Shown one piece after another: positions 32,440 to 43,440 of a DNA stretch of 64,000 nucleotides. Numbering within the stretch: the first letter of the stretch is position 1; each line of letters opens with the position of its first letter. The translations under genes were made by a program, and so were the position numbers. Below the pieces are notes generated by a model. That model had not been told where the DNA came from and ran no database searches. It saw only the letters and a program-made list of their open reading frames with translations. Origin of the DNA: Serripes groenlandicus (lineage: Eukaryota; Mollusca; Bivalvia; Cardiida; Cardiidae); assembly GCA_031761405.1 (NCBI GenBank), contig JASEVX010000011.1, positions 37,573,048 to 37,637,047 of the forward strand, written 5' to 3'.

Positions 32440-32668
32440 TTACCCTTTTCCTCATTTAGACTCTTTCTGACGCTTCTGCAGCAGACAGCGTTTTGAAAAC
32501 ATGTTGACAAAAGAAGAAATTACTCAAAACGAGCAATTTCTCCTTGTGTCATCACGTGTTCAACTCTTTTCAATTATTGTATTTTCATTTCAAGGAAGTT
32601 TCCAAAAGTTTCCAGGAATGTTTTCAAATTTGTCTGCTGCAGATTCGTGGTATGAGGTAAAGGGTTAA
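32440..32668. repeat. TTAA MITE family A
   Basis: CCCTTTTCCTCATTTAGAC start, GAGGTAAAGGGTTAA end, internal ACTCAAAACGAGCAATTTC hairpin. Confidence 0.7.
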
Positions 32669-33079
32669 CACAGTGTTCGGCATAATGTTGTTCCATAAAC
32701 TCTTACATTGTTAAATTATTGTTAATTCATCTAAACAAAATCCATTTCTCCGTTTGTACTGTTTGTATTTTCTTTCTTTGCTATGAACATATTGTTTGTT
32801 GTTTTATTCAATAAAATATATTGATATGAATGGGCTACCCTTTACAATTAATCGGTCTGATGAACATAATGTATCGACTATAGACACTTTGTTTTGCTAT
32901 CAGTTCGTCCCGTTAACAGTTAGCATAAACAAACAACCACTTAATGAATACTGTGGCAGGTTTATACATATAAATTCACCATATATGATACGTAGAAACA
33001 ATATGCATGTTCCCATATACAACAAATCTGCAAAAAATGGGAAAACAAATTACATCAATGAAAGTATAATTATTGATTA

Positions 33080-33214
33080 TAATTAAAAACACTGTGGTAA
33101 AAGGGGAAATTGCTTATCATGAGCAATGTCTCCCTTTGCCAGTATTTTCAAAAAGTCGTCTCCTGCAGAGGCGTCTGTCGGTCATAATGCATCTTTATGA
33201 GATTAAAGGGTTAA
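33080..33214. repeat. TTAA MITE family A, right half
   Basis: Core ATTGCTTATCATGAGCAATG and arm AAGTCGTCTCCTGCAGAGGC lead to AAAGGGTTAA. Left arm eroded; 32980-33080 may be its remnant. Confidence 0.6.
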
Positions 33215-34468
33215 GATCTAAAGAAGCATCCAAGATAATAAAACGCAACAAAAAAAACACTAATATAATGTAGGTGGGTAGCGATTGTGCTGTCTCCTTG
33301 ATGATCTCCGGTTTTGCATCATGTAACAGTGTTCAATCTAGGATTCGAAAAAAACAGTGTGAGAATTAGCAGTATGTATCTGAGCGTTTAACAGCGATTT
33401 TCACTGTATTTTAGTTATATCGCGGAATTAAATGCACCTTGCCTCGAGTATCCTGGCTCGTTCTCATACCAGTACTCCACATATCAATGTCACATTTACA
33501 TTTTATACATAGTTCGCAAAACTACAATGATAACCTCCCTAGTAGGTAATTTGTTTAGGTAGATATGATTAGCATACGGTCAGATTTTCCATAGGCGACG
33601 ATTATAGCGTTGTGGGCTATGACTCTTTCCAAATAACCAAGAAACCTATATTCAATTAAAGTTCATTCTTAAACAAAACAAAACACAAACATACATGACG
33701 TAAAATCAAATGGCTTTTTTACAAATCAATCAGAGGGTATTCAATTTTATTAAATACACTTTCAACTTTCAACTAAATCATTATTGTCCAAAGTCCTATT
33801 GATACATCTGACTTGCTTCCCTTTGCCCGTTAGTATAGTATATATTAAAAGAAATCAGAGAAATGCAATTTCTAACACTATTGACAATTTCTCTTTTACA
33901 CAAAGAAGGATTTGAGCGTGATCTAAATGCAGTATATCACTCTAAATTTCCGGAACTATTTTTGGCTGTTGAAATTCCCTCCCGAGTATTTTTCATACAA
34001 CGTTTCTCAGAGCGCATGCGTTTCTACATTGGGATTGACATTTTATGAATGAAGTCAAAAGATTTTGTTGTAATGCCGTTTGAAAATTTGAATTGTAATG
34101 GTGACGTAACTGTTTTAAATGACGTCAATCACGTACTTTACCAACAGTTTTGACGTGGTCGAAAACGTTGTGTAAGAATGATAAGGTATAATAAAAATAA
34201 AATGCTCATAGACTGTTAATAAAACTGATTTCAAAATGTTTTGTTAGTTGAAAAAATCGAATATTTCCAAAACAAATACAATGGGGAGTAAAGATAGAAT
34301 AGCCTACAAGTGTTTATTGCTTCTCTATATTGCCAAGATATAAAATCCATGAAATAATGATGACAGGTTCAAAAGAATAGTCTGCTTACCCTTCATAAAG
34401 TCCTTACAGTGAATGAAATCCATTTGTGACGAGTCAAACTATCTTTTCCTACCATTTCTGTTGTTTTC
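33215..34468. other. Intergenic tail of the left unit
   Basis: A SINE-tail-like fragment near 33390-33480 (ACAGCGATTTTCACTGTATT, GTACTCCACATA) is the only hint of a repeat. No gene seen. The repeat junction to the right unit is at 34468/34469. Confidence 0.4.
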
Positions 34469-34521
34469 CTTTTGTTATTTATTTATTACTTGCATTACAA
34501 TGAATTCACTTGCGTTGCAAT

Positions 34522-34792
34522 GACGTCACATTTGGATGTGTTTACTTCCGGTTGAGAAAATATCATTTTAAAAATAGAAAACGAGTGCAATTACACGCAA
34601 ATTATCACATATCAGATTCCTTGTTTTCATTCCTTTATCGAGAAGGAATTTAATTTAATTTTTCTCTCTAGTTCTAAGTATTCTTTGATTTGTCAAAACA
34701 TACGAATATCGTGTTTGTGGGTTTTACCGGTTACGAAATGAATAGGTTACGATAATTTGTCCGTCCAGTAAGACCGGAAGCAAAATGGCCGA
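34522..34792 (+). promoter_or_regulatory. Probable promoter of ZNHIT2 (right unit)
   Basis: The same CRE, two ETS sites and a YY1-like site (here AAAATGGC, one base different from the left unit) are retained upstream of the intact ZNHIT2 copy. The putative 5' UTR intron is longer here because of a 900-bp transposon at 35851-36750. Confidence 0.42.
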
Positions 34793-35396
34793 AAAAAAGT
34801 GCTATGGGGTTGAGATTTGATATGTAAAAAAAGTAAGATTGTACTGAATTCTCGTTGTTTTGATCTCGTATGATGTGTTCGTACAGGTAACCTATAGGCG
34901 TGCTTCGCTCGAGCCTCCGGCACGAGCTTTCACAAGTATTAACCTTTTTAAAACTAAAGTGTAATCCTATTCACAAACAATTGTCAATTATTTCATTTAA
35001 ATCAAGGTTTTATGAAGGTTTTATGATCAATTATAAACTTAGAAATTAGGATTTCAGGTTAAAAAAAGGATATAATCTTTGACCAAATTTAAATAGAATC
35101 CAGATTCCTAAATAAGGGAGATAAAATAAAAGTTTCCTTATTGCTTTAACCTTTGTTGGGGGTTTTCAAAAGAAGAAGCGTCTCAGAAGATGTTTGTTTT
35201 TAACACACACAACATATATTGTTAAAGTTTGATTAAATTGTGTTTAATGCCGGCTTAAAAGATGAGTTATAGCATGGCGTTTACTGGTAAGTTACCATGC
35301 AGTACCAGTACTGGTCAAATATCCTGATACAAGTGGATCAGTTGTAATGCTAACCCAAAAATCCTGAGTGCCAAAGAGGTAAAAGCCATTTAACCC

Positions 35397-35620
35397 TTTC
35401 CCTCATACGACAATTCTTCAGCAGACGACTTTGAACGTATTTTGTCAAAACATAGAAAATCTCCGTAATTTAATGGATAACCTATGAGAAAAAGTGGAAA
35501 ACATTGTGGCAAAAGGAGAAATTGCACGTTTTGTGCAATTTCTTCTTTTGTCACTATGTTTTCAAAACGCCGTCTGCTGCAGAGGCGTCCGAAAGCGTCT
35601 ATATGAGGGAAAGGGTTAAT
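35397..35620. mobile_element. TTAA MITE family A (right unit only)
   Basis: GCCATTTAACCCTTTCCCTC start, GGGAAAGGGTTAATATAACC end. The left unit reads GCCATTATAACC at 916, without the element. Confidence 0.8.
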
Positions 35621-35708
35621 ATAACCATTTTTAAATGCCTTGGTATGACCTGGCCAAATATAAAAGACTCAAACACAAACTTCAGATCATTAGTTTGGTG
35701 ATTGATTA

Positions 35709-35838
35709 ACCCTTTCCCTCATATAGACACTTTCTGATGCCTTTGCAGCAGAAGGCTTTTTGAAAACATAGTGACAAAAGATGAATTGCTCAAAATTAGC
35801 AATTTCTCCTTTTGCCACAATGTTTTCCACTTTTTGGA
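35709..35838. repeat. TTAA MITE family A, left part
   Basis: Same element as 1011-1181 but ending at CCACTTTTTGG, 12 bp before the CAGTG transposon. Confidence 0.7.
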
Positions 35839-35850
35839 AACTGCATAATT

Positions 35851-36750
35851 CAGTGTGGGGAAACAACTTTTTCACGCGACACACAAATGGTAACGTACAC
35901 ACAAGAAATAGGACAAAAGAGCACAAAACAAACAAAAACGTAACGACATTCACTACCATCGTGAATAAAATTATACGCATGCACAATAACTTAAATAGGT
36001 TAAGTGTTTTCGCAACGCCACTAACAAAACCGAAATCGAGAATATTATATAATGGCAGTTCTCAGAAAACAGAAAAACTTATATGCGATTTGTATTCAAA
36101 CACATGCTGTAGCTCCCGGCGATAGGCAACACATGGTTTTGCATGATACGGCCAAGTCTACCGCAGTGTTAATGTGTCTTACAAAATAATTCAAACAATG
36201 TTATAATATATTTCAGACGATAAAACGTTAACATGTACATATCATTGTATCAAGTTAAGAATTACACTTTAAAACGTTAGAAGTGTGTATGTTGACATAA
36301 CATAACAAAACATTTCACGAGTGTGCACGTTGACATTTTTACAGTGCCACTTGTTTTGATGTTTTCTTTTAAAATCCGGCAATTAAAAGTATCTAAGAAG
36401 AGTAGAATCTTCTTTTACACCGATAAGGCCACTTCAAAACACTTGCAACGAAAAGTTACGGTATTTTGGGACGTTTTCATAACAAATTGGTCAAGAGTGT
36501 GTACGTTGGCATGCCAATTTTGGAAAATATTGTTTGAATGTTCTCAAAAAGTAAAACGTTCTGAAAGACAATACGCACATTTCGGAAAGCTTATGAATTG
36601 GTGCAGTCGGTAGGCTAGGTCTCTAATTTGGGAGGGAGTTAATAACGTAGAAATATGCAAAATACTTGCCTAATTTGTGCTCTTTTGTCCTACTTCCTGT
36701 GTGTACGTTACCATTTGTGTGTCACATTAAAAAGTTGTTTCCCCACACTG
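35851..36750. mobile_element. 900-bp TIR transposon, CAGTGTGGGG ends (right unit only)
   Basis: Terminal inverted repeats of about 77 bp (35851-35927 and 36674-36750, a few mismatches) start CAGTGTGGGGAAACAAC. Target duplication TAATT (35846-35850, 36751-36755). No transposase; a 96-codon open frame at 36323-36613 shows no recognisable motif. Shares CAGTG ends and 5-bp duplication with 19111-19595. Confidence 0.88.
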
Positions 36751-36859
36751 TAATTGTCTACTGCATACTTGTCGTATTAGGAAAAGGTTTAAAACAAATC
36801 ATCTTTTATGTACAATTTTTATAAATTGATTATCTTTTTTTTGAAAGCCCTAGCTGAAG

Positions 36860-37067
36860 ATGGATGCAATCAAATCGGAGATCGTAACAACTTCAGGAGA
36901 AAACGAAGGACCTGAAAGTATAGATAAAGTGTGCAAATTATGCTTGAAAAAGGAATCCAAGTACACATGTCCTCGTTGTAATACCCCATACTGTACACTG
37001 GACTGTTATAAATCGGACAAACACAGAGACTGTTCTGAGATGTTTTATAAAGACTGCTTTATGGAAG
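36860..37067 (+). CDS. ZNHIT2: Intact ZNHIT2 exon 1 (HIT zinc finger)
   Basis: Encodes residues 1-69 plus one base of codon 70. All eight zinc ligands are present. Donor GTAAGA at 37068. Confidence 0.92.
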
Positions 37068-40000
37068 GTAAGATTCTAAGGCAGCCCTGTTGATAAGCGA
37101 CGCATTACTTGTTCCAAGAATCATTCCTTATTAACACTTCCCCGTATAGATGCTTTCTGACGCCTCTGCAGCAGACGACTTTTGAAAATATTGTGACAAA
37201 AGTAGAAATTGCTCAAAGCAAGCATTTTCCCCTGCCACAATGTTTTCAATTCTTTTCAATAAGTAAACATACCTTTATAGAGCTTTTCCATGCGTTTGCC
37301 TAGGTACTTTCAAAGTCATCTGCTGCAGATTTATTGTATGTGGAAAAGGGTTAACTTTCAAAATGTATTTTATAATGACTCAAATGAATTGAGAAAATTA
37401 TTTAAAGTATAGCATGTGGTGAAAATAAGTTATTAAAAACTGATCAGGCCTTTTTTTATGGCAGTTTTGGGACCAATATTCGACCCCATTCTTACTGTTC
37501 ATTTTTGTTTTTTTACCCCAGCCTTAGTAAATTGGTCTGCAAATGAATAAGAAATGGAGTAATTTTTCTCTTTTCGCAATGTTTTTGAAAGTTGTCAGCA
37601 GACATCTGCACAAGTAAAAAAGATAAATAATGATTTTAACATACTTATGAATTTAAAATCCCTGCGGAATTCATTTTATCTAATTAAATCTAATTTCCTG
37701 ATCAGCCATTTCAAGATTTTCTGGCAACTGACTTGTATATAAAATAAAATTATGCATCATTGTTTTTCTCATTTTTTCAATCTCTCTCTCGTTCTCATTT
37801 TCTTTTTTACTTTTCTTTGTATTTGTTTGTTTTTTGTAATAGTTAATTTGTGATCTGTTTGTATTGCTTGTAAAATCTTCAAATATGGAGGAAATAAAGA
37901 TAATAATACCCTTTAAATATGACCTACAGCTAAGAACATCATGAAATTGACAATCAGAGCGGAACGTGATTGGATCGTGAGCGTGATTGGAATGAAGTTG
38001 GAACGCTTTGAGAGCGGAACGGAATTTTGCGCACTGAATTATAAGGAATGAAAATATCCAATCACATGAATGCTTCGCTAATTGAGTGGTTGCAACAATT
38101 TACTCGATAATTATTTTACAAAACTACTTTTGATCGGAAAAAAAGCGTTCCCAGTGAGCTTAAAAATGTTAAAAAGCAATCACAATGATTTGAATGACTG
38201 AACGCTTTAAGAGTAGATTGGATCGTTAGCGGAGCAGAACTTAACGGAACGGAAAACTTTGTCTATTTCATGATGTTCTTTACTGTAGCTGGTAAATAAA
38301 GAGAGTCAGGAAATGCCTCAAGAGTTAATATAGAGCCATTTGAGCAATGCTATACCTTTAGAGGTTTAGAAATTAGTCTTAACCCTTTCAAACAAATCTG
38401 CAGTAGAAGACTTTGAAAATATCTAGGCAAAAATATGGAAAATCTGGAAAAACTCTATAAATGCTATCAAAGTTAGTGAATAAAGTTGAAATCATTATGA
38501 CATTAGGAGACATTGCTCATTAAAAGCAATTTCTCATTTTGCCACAATGATTTCAAAAGTCATCTGCTTCATATACATCAAAATGTATCTTCATGTGGGA
38601 AAGGGTTTATTAATATCAATATACTAATATTATTTACTGTATAAATTTATTCATTAGTTGTTGATGATGACCTTTCTCAAGCTGCTGTGAGTAAGTCTGT
38701 ACTGTAAGATGGCAGAGGTGCAGTTTAACCCTATCCCTCATATAGACGCTTTCTGACGCCTCTGCAGCAGACGGCTATTTGAAAACATGGTGACAAAAGA
38801 AGAAATTGCACAAAACGTGCAATTTCTCCTTTTGCCACAATGTCTTCCACTTTTAGTCATAGTCCATTCAATTATAGAGATTTTCTCATGTTTGACAAAA
38901 TATGTTTAAAGTCGTCTGCTGCAGAATTTTTGTATGTGGGAAAGGGTTAACCCTATCCCACATACAGATGCATTCTGATGGATCTGCAGCAGACAACTTT
39001 TGAAAACATTGTAGAAAGAGGAGAAATTGCTCATGATGAGCAATTTCTCCTATTGCAACAATGTTTTCAATTCTGTTCAATAATCAAACATTCATTTATG
39101 GATTTTTTACATAGATGTTTTCAAAGTCATCTGCTGCAGATTTATTGTATGTTGGAAAGGGTTAACCTGGATCTTGGTTGTTTGCTGAGTCCTGGTTTTT
39201 ATACGACGTTGCCCATTTCACATCCCATGTTTTATCAAATCAGGTTTAAAGGACTGTTCAGTGGATCCAGAGGCGAAGAGAAAGGTGGTGGAGATGTTAT
39301 CTAGAGCTGAAAATGACCTTGATCCCAATGACCCTGAAGATATAAATGACCTTGAAGAAAGACTGGAAGACCTTGACCTTGAACATGATACTAATCAAGT
39401 GTGGGAAAGGTTAACAGAGCAGGTAAGGCCTAATCTGGTCCGTGATATACTATATTCTCTTTTAAACCATGGTAGATCATTATAAAAGAGCAATTTCTAC
39501 TTTTTCCAAAATATATTTAAAAGTTTGCTGTCATTAATGTGTCAGTATGGAAGCGTCCTAGTGCCACAGTCTGTTATATTTTTGAAAGATATTATCTCCT
39601 AATTAGGAGATACTATCTCCTAATTAGGAGATACTAAGTCATAATTAGGAGATATTAAGTCATAATTAGGAGATACTAAGTCATAATTAGGAGATACTAT
39701 CTCCTAATTAGGAGATATTAAGCCATAATTAGGAGATACTTTTCAAATAGTAAACGTGGCTGTGCGGTTATGCCCCTTTATTATAATGGCGAATTCGGAA
39801 GCTAGTTTCGTAAGTTTCCTGGAACATCGTGGCATCCCGGAGAGCGTCATACGCACTCTTCAAGATGAAAAGGCATAGTATCCGAGCCCCAATCGGAAGT
39901 ATGTGCGCATAGTATCCTCCATTTTACAATGCAAAGTGACAGTTTCACCTTGGTTCAGGGCTAATTCACTATCTACTAAGTCCTAATTAGGAGATACTAT

Positions 40001-42351
40001 CTCCTAATTATGAGATATTATCTTCTTATTATGAGATATTATCTCCTAATTATGAGATAGTATCTCCTAATTATGACTTAGTATCTCCTAATTATGACAT
40101 AGTATCTCCTAATTAGGAGATAGTATCACCTAATTAGGACTTAGTATCTCCTAATTATAACTTAGTATCTCCTAATTAGGAGTTAGTATCTCCTAATTAT
40201 GACTTAGTATCTCCTAATTAGGAGATAATATCTCTCAAAAATATTACAGACTGTGGCACTAGGACGCTTCCATATGTCAGAATGCATCTGGGAAAAGGCT
40301 AAACTCTTCCTGTTAATTTGCATCATTTTTGACATGTCATTGGACAGGTTTTAAACTTACTTGTTGTAGTTACAGATTGAGACTATGATAACTGTCTTTT
40401 CCCATAGTTATGTTTGTCAATGTTGTCACATTACACACATACACACATGTTTATACAATCACTGTCAATCACATGCATATTAATAATAGTATGCCCAATG
40501 GTGAAACATTACTTGAAATAATATTTACTTACAGTTTGGGCTATAAACAATGTTTTTTTCTTCTTAGAAATGTCAACGCATTTCTTTGTGTTTCGTTTTC
40601 AACATGGTACAATATCAAGCACATTGTATGTGTGTGTGGGTGTATTTGTATGTGTTTACGAATATGTATTCATGTATTCATGTATGCAAGTTTTTACACT
40701 CACATTCAAGGCATCTCACAATTCCTTACCACACACACATTCATGAATAATCTAATGTTTTATTTTGTCACACTCCTGTTTTATGTTTGTATTGATTTGT
40801 CTTTGTATGTGTATGACACTCTCCGTTAATGGAGGCAATAAAGAACTACTACTACTACCTATAAAAGTAAATTTTGAAATATGTATACAGGTAAATGAAA
40901 AGACATTGCTCCAGTGGTAGAGTGTTTGCCTTTCATACCAAAGGCTTTGGGTTCAAATCCCTTGATGAGCAGGTTCTGCCTTTGGGGAAACATAACTGGC
41001 TAAGTCTCCAGAATGATAAATATAAGCTGAAGGCTTGTTTCACATTTATTGTTTGATAATACATACATGTAAAATAACTAACTTAACCCTTTCCCTCATA
41101 CGACAATTCTGCAGCAAACGACTTTGAACGTATTTTGTCAAAGCATAGAAAATCTCCATAACTGAATGGATAACCTATGACAAAAAGTGGAAAACATTGT
41201 GGCAAAAGGAGAAATTGCACGTTTTGTGCAATTTCTTCTTTTGTCACTATGTTTTTAAAAAGCCGTCTGCTGCAGAGGCGTCAGAAAGCGTCTATATGAG
41301 GGAAAGGTTTAATGTTTTCAGTTATTTCCTCTTTTTATGTTTCAAGAAATAATCATAAATTAATGTAAACTTAATATTTCAAGTAAGTTTCCAAATCCTT
41401 TTTATAAGACTTTGAAAAGGATTGTTTTTTTTTATCATAACAATATAACAAAATTTACAACCTGTATTTAAAGAAATATGTATGAATTCTTGGATATATC
41501 TGTACCTTTTTATTTCTCACATTATTTCACAGGAGAAAAAAGATTTTGAGCACATGATATCTGATGGCCGTCTTGGTAACCTAGTGGAAGTTTGGACACC
41601 ATGGTGGAAGCAAAATGTACCAGTTGTCATAGAAACAGATACAGCAGAAGACACAAGCATTAGACCATGTGTTAAGTCTAACATACCTAATCTTTCTGAC
41701 CTTATAAAGGCAAAACCCTCATCTGACACAAGATACAATATCTTAAATATTCTCTATGCATATGCCTATGTGTGTCGACTGCATAATGGAGACCAATTCA
41801 CCATGGCAACCGACAGTGCAGATGACCTTATTAATATATCTACCGTTCTGAGTCAAGGTCAATGTTTTGGAAATGTGCATGATGCACTGCAGTCATGTTT
41901 CTGTAAATTGCAAGATAAACAATTAAGATTTGACTCCAATATAGAACAGAACATTTCCGTGATCAAGGATATATTGAGTATTATATCATGCCCTGTAAAG
42001 GATGATCCTTTGAGATTTATTCTCATGGCGTTGTCCGACCTGTGTGAAGTACTTAAAATTGCGTACAAATCTCGGACAAAACTAACGCAGAAGGAAAAGT
42101 CTAAAGTTAAGGGAAGGGAAAAGTTGACAGACAAAAAGGTTATGTTTCAGTGCAAGAAAAAGTGTGAATTCATGTTAAGCTGGGCACAGAGCTACGGCAT
42201 GTCTATGTACAACTTGGTACCCGAGTTAAACCTGGAATACTCTCTGATGAAAAGTGACCTTGACCTTTTCAATAAGACGAAGAGTGAGTTGGAGGTTAAC
42301 TGGGGAGGCCATTTAAAACCATATAAAAAATCACTTGTAGAGGAGCTGTAG
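36860..42351 (+). CDS. ZNHIT2: Zinc finger HIT domain-containing protein 2, intact copy
   Basis: Join of exons 36860-37067, 39244-39422 and 41533-42351 gives 1206 nt, 401 aa; human ZNHIT2 is about the same length. Residues 25-58 form a HIT zinc finger: C25-x2-C28, C37-x2-C40, C45, C49, H55, C58. Residues 70-128 are an acidic linker ending VWERLTEQ. The C-terminal exon opens with EKKDFEHM and carries WTPWWK, matching the family. Known role of the family: ZNHIT2 binds RUVBL2 within the RUVBL1/RUVBL2 (R2TP-associated) machinery and promotes U5 snRNP and box C/D-type assembly. Start choice: first ATG after acceptor CCCTAG, in a context shared by both units. All introns are GT-AG with matching phases (1 and 0). 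This is the only complete ZNHIT2 in the window. Confidence 0.93.
37131..37354. repeat. TTAA MITE family A
   Basis: Right-unit counterpart of 1474-1700; CTGACGCCTCTGCAGCAGAC arm intact. Confidence 0.78.
38381..38612. repeat. TTAA MITE family A
   Basis: Right-unit counterpart of 2842-3064. Confidence 0.7.
38726..38950. mobile_element. TTAA MITE family A, clean insertion (right unit only)
   Basis: TTAACCCTATCCCTCATATAG to GTGGGAAAGGGTTAA. The left unit has one TTAA at the site (3144-3147); here TTAA is on both sides. It inserted into the left TTAA of the older element 38947-39163, leaving two MITEs that share TTAA. Confidence 0.88.
38947..39164. repeat. TTAA MITE family A
   Basis: Right-unit counterpart of 3144-3372, with core TGCTCATGATGAGCA. 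Confidence 0.82.
39244..39422 (+). CDS. ZNHIT2: Intact ZNHIT2 exon 2 (acidic linker)
   Basis: Phase 1 in, phase 0 out, 179 nt. Acceptor ATCAG ends at 39243 and donor GTAAGG begins at 39423. Two TTAA-flanked MITEs lie back to back just upstream (38726-39163). Confidence 0.9.
39546..40274. mobile_element. 729-bp foldback element with TCCTAATTAGGA repeats (right unit only)
   Basis: TIRs of about 67 bp with two mismatches start TATGGAAGCGTCCTAGTGCC. Inside each arm are many copies of the palindrome TATCTCCTAATTAGGAGATA and variants (AAGTCATAATTAGG). Target duplication TGTCAG (39540-39545, 40275-40280); the left unit has a single TGTCA at 4084. The unique centre (about 39735-39975) contains a short open frame at 39786-39878. 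Confidence 0.9.
39786..39878 (+). CDS. 30-codon open frame inside the foldback element
   Basis: ATG to TAG encodes MANSEASFVSFLEHRG followed by IPESVIRTLQDEKA. The FLEHRGIPESVI..L..EK pattern resembles the start of SAM-like helical domains found in animal proteins and some transposon ORFs. It may be a captured first exon or the remnant of the autonomous element's ORF. Far too short to act alone; function unknown. Confidence 0.35.
   Translation: MANSEASFVSFLEHRGIPESVIRTLQDEKA
40570..40860 (+). repeat. Retroelement 3' end with (ACT)n tail
   Basis: Right-unit counterpart of 4390-4666; CAATAAAGAACTACTACTAC end. Confidence 0.42.
40908..41060 (+). mobile_element. tRNA-derived SINE insertion (right unit only)
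   Basis: Head GCTCCAGTGGTAGAGTGTTT (A box) and GGGTTCAAATCCC (B box) with a 5-bp anticodon-like stem GCCTT/AAGGC, then an unrelated body to about 41060. Left unit reads straight through at about 4706-4712. Different head and body from the other SINEs here. Confidence 0.75.
41083..41313. repeat. TTAA MITE family A
   Basis: Right-unit counterpart of 4803-5043. Confidence 0.8.
41533..42351 (+). CDS. ZNHIT2: Intact ZNHIT2 exon 3 (C-terminal region)
   Basis: 272 codons plus TAG. Acceptor TTTCACAG ends at 41532. Open throughout; it has a 2-codon insertion (near KLTQKEKSK) relative to the left copy. Confidence 0.92.
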   Translation, partial: EKKDFEHMISDGRLGNLVEVWTPWWKQNVPVVIETDTAEDTSIRPCVKSNIPNLSDLIKAKPSSDTRYNILNILYAYAYVCRLHNGDQFTMATDSADDLINISTVLSQGQCFGNVHDALQSCFCKLQDKQLRFDSNIEQNISVIKDILSIISCPVKDDPLRFILMALSDLCEVLKIAYKSRTKLTQKEKSKVKGREKLTDKKVMFQCKKKCEFMLSWAQSYGMSMYNLVPELNLEYSLMKSDLDLFNKTKSELEVNWGGHLKPYKKSLVEEL

Positions 42352-42522
42352 TCTTTCTTGAAGGTTTTCAAGGGAGACAACTTTTTCAGATGTCTAGATA
42401 AGGAGTAAAGTGATCTTTTCCCTTCATACTTTCTCTCTTATTACCAAAGTAAACCCTATGCAGTGGGTACTCAAAATATTTGTCTCATTCAGACTTTTCT
42501 TGTGAACATTCACAACATAGGG

Positions 42523-42700
42523 TTTAACCTTTTCCCTTTTACAACAGTTCTGTTGCAAACCAACTCGAAAACATCTAGTAATAAATATGGTGAACCTCTA
42601 TAATTAAAAGTTAAATCATTGAATAGAGTTGAAAACATTGTGGCTAAAGTCATCTCCTGCAAAGTTGTCAGGAATTTTCTGTATGTAGGCAAAGGCTTAA
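42523..42700. repeat. TTAA MITE family A, short variant in ZNHIT2 3' UTR
   Basis: Counterpart of 6249-6425 with TTAACCTTTTCCC start. Confidence 0.6.
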
Positions 42701-42706
42701 GGGTAA

Positions 42707-42712
42707 AATAAA
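42707..42712 (+). terminator. Candidate poly(A) signal AATAAA, right ZNHIT2
   Basis: Conserved counterpart of 6432-6437, about 356 nt downstream of the stop codon. Confidence 0.35.
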
Positions 42713-43211
42713 GATGTTTATAGCATAAAATGCGCCACTTATCTAATGGTCTGTTTTTGAAACTATTAAGGAGAAAAAGAAAACAAAATTCCCATTACAT
42801 TTTTCTTCCCATAGATGTTAATAATAGCCTAGACCTTTTGTGCAACGAAACCTTCTGTATACAATGTACATGAACTTAAAACTATGCTTTGGTCTAAATA
42901 ATAAACTTCTGTATGATAATTTATCTAACGATACATTTGTCATCAATTACTATATTTCCCTATTTTTATTACATTTATCCTAATACAGGCAACTATAGAC
43001 ACAGTCTTTTCTACTCTCTATCATAATCATATTTCAAATATTCAAGATGTTTTAATTTATCCTATTCAAGGGATAAAGAGAAATAACAGTTGGTAAACAA
43101 TCTTCCCAGAGTTATCACTTTGGATAACCAAAATATAACTGAGTTACCCAACGTCCATTAAACATAGTTGTGGCAAGGATCTCTATTCACTTTCCATTAT
43201 TGTGTCCTTGT

Positions 43212-43440
43212 ATTTTCTGTTGCTGGGGTTTAACGCCGTTTTCAACATTGTTTCATTTATATCACGCCGACAGTACACTTATTCATGATCCATGGGTAAA
43301 CAAACCAGTACTAGGCTAGGAACTGGGCCTTGTCCAAGTGCACTCAACGATGACCACAACGCTAAATTGGGGATCGAACCCGGTAGACCGTATGCTCGGT
43401 CCCAAATCCCCGACGCTTACCACTAGGCCACAGTGGATTC
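43212..43440 (-). repeat. tRNA-derived SINE, type 1
   Basis: Counterpart of 7568-7802; B box GGGTTCGATCCCC is better preserved here. Confidence 0.78.

Noticed and set aside
36323..36613. 96-codon frame in the 900-bp TIR element as a transposase
   Set aside because: No DDE or zinc-finger motif, and too short; repeated GTGTGTACGTTGGCAT-like words nearby suggest non-coding filler.
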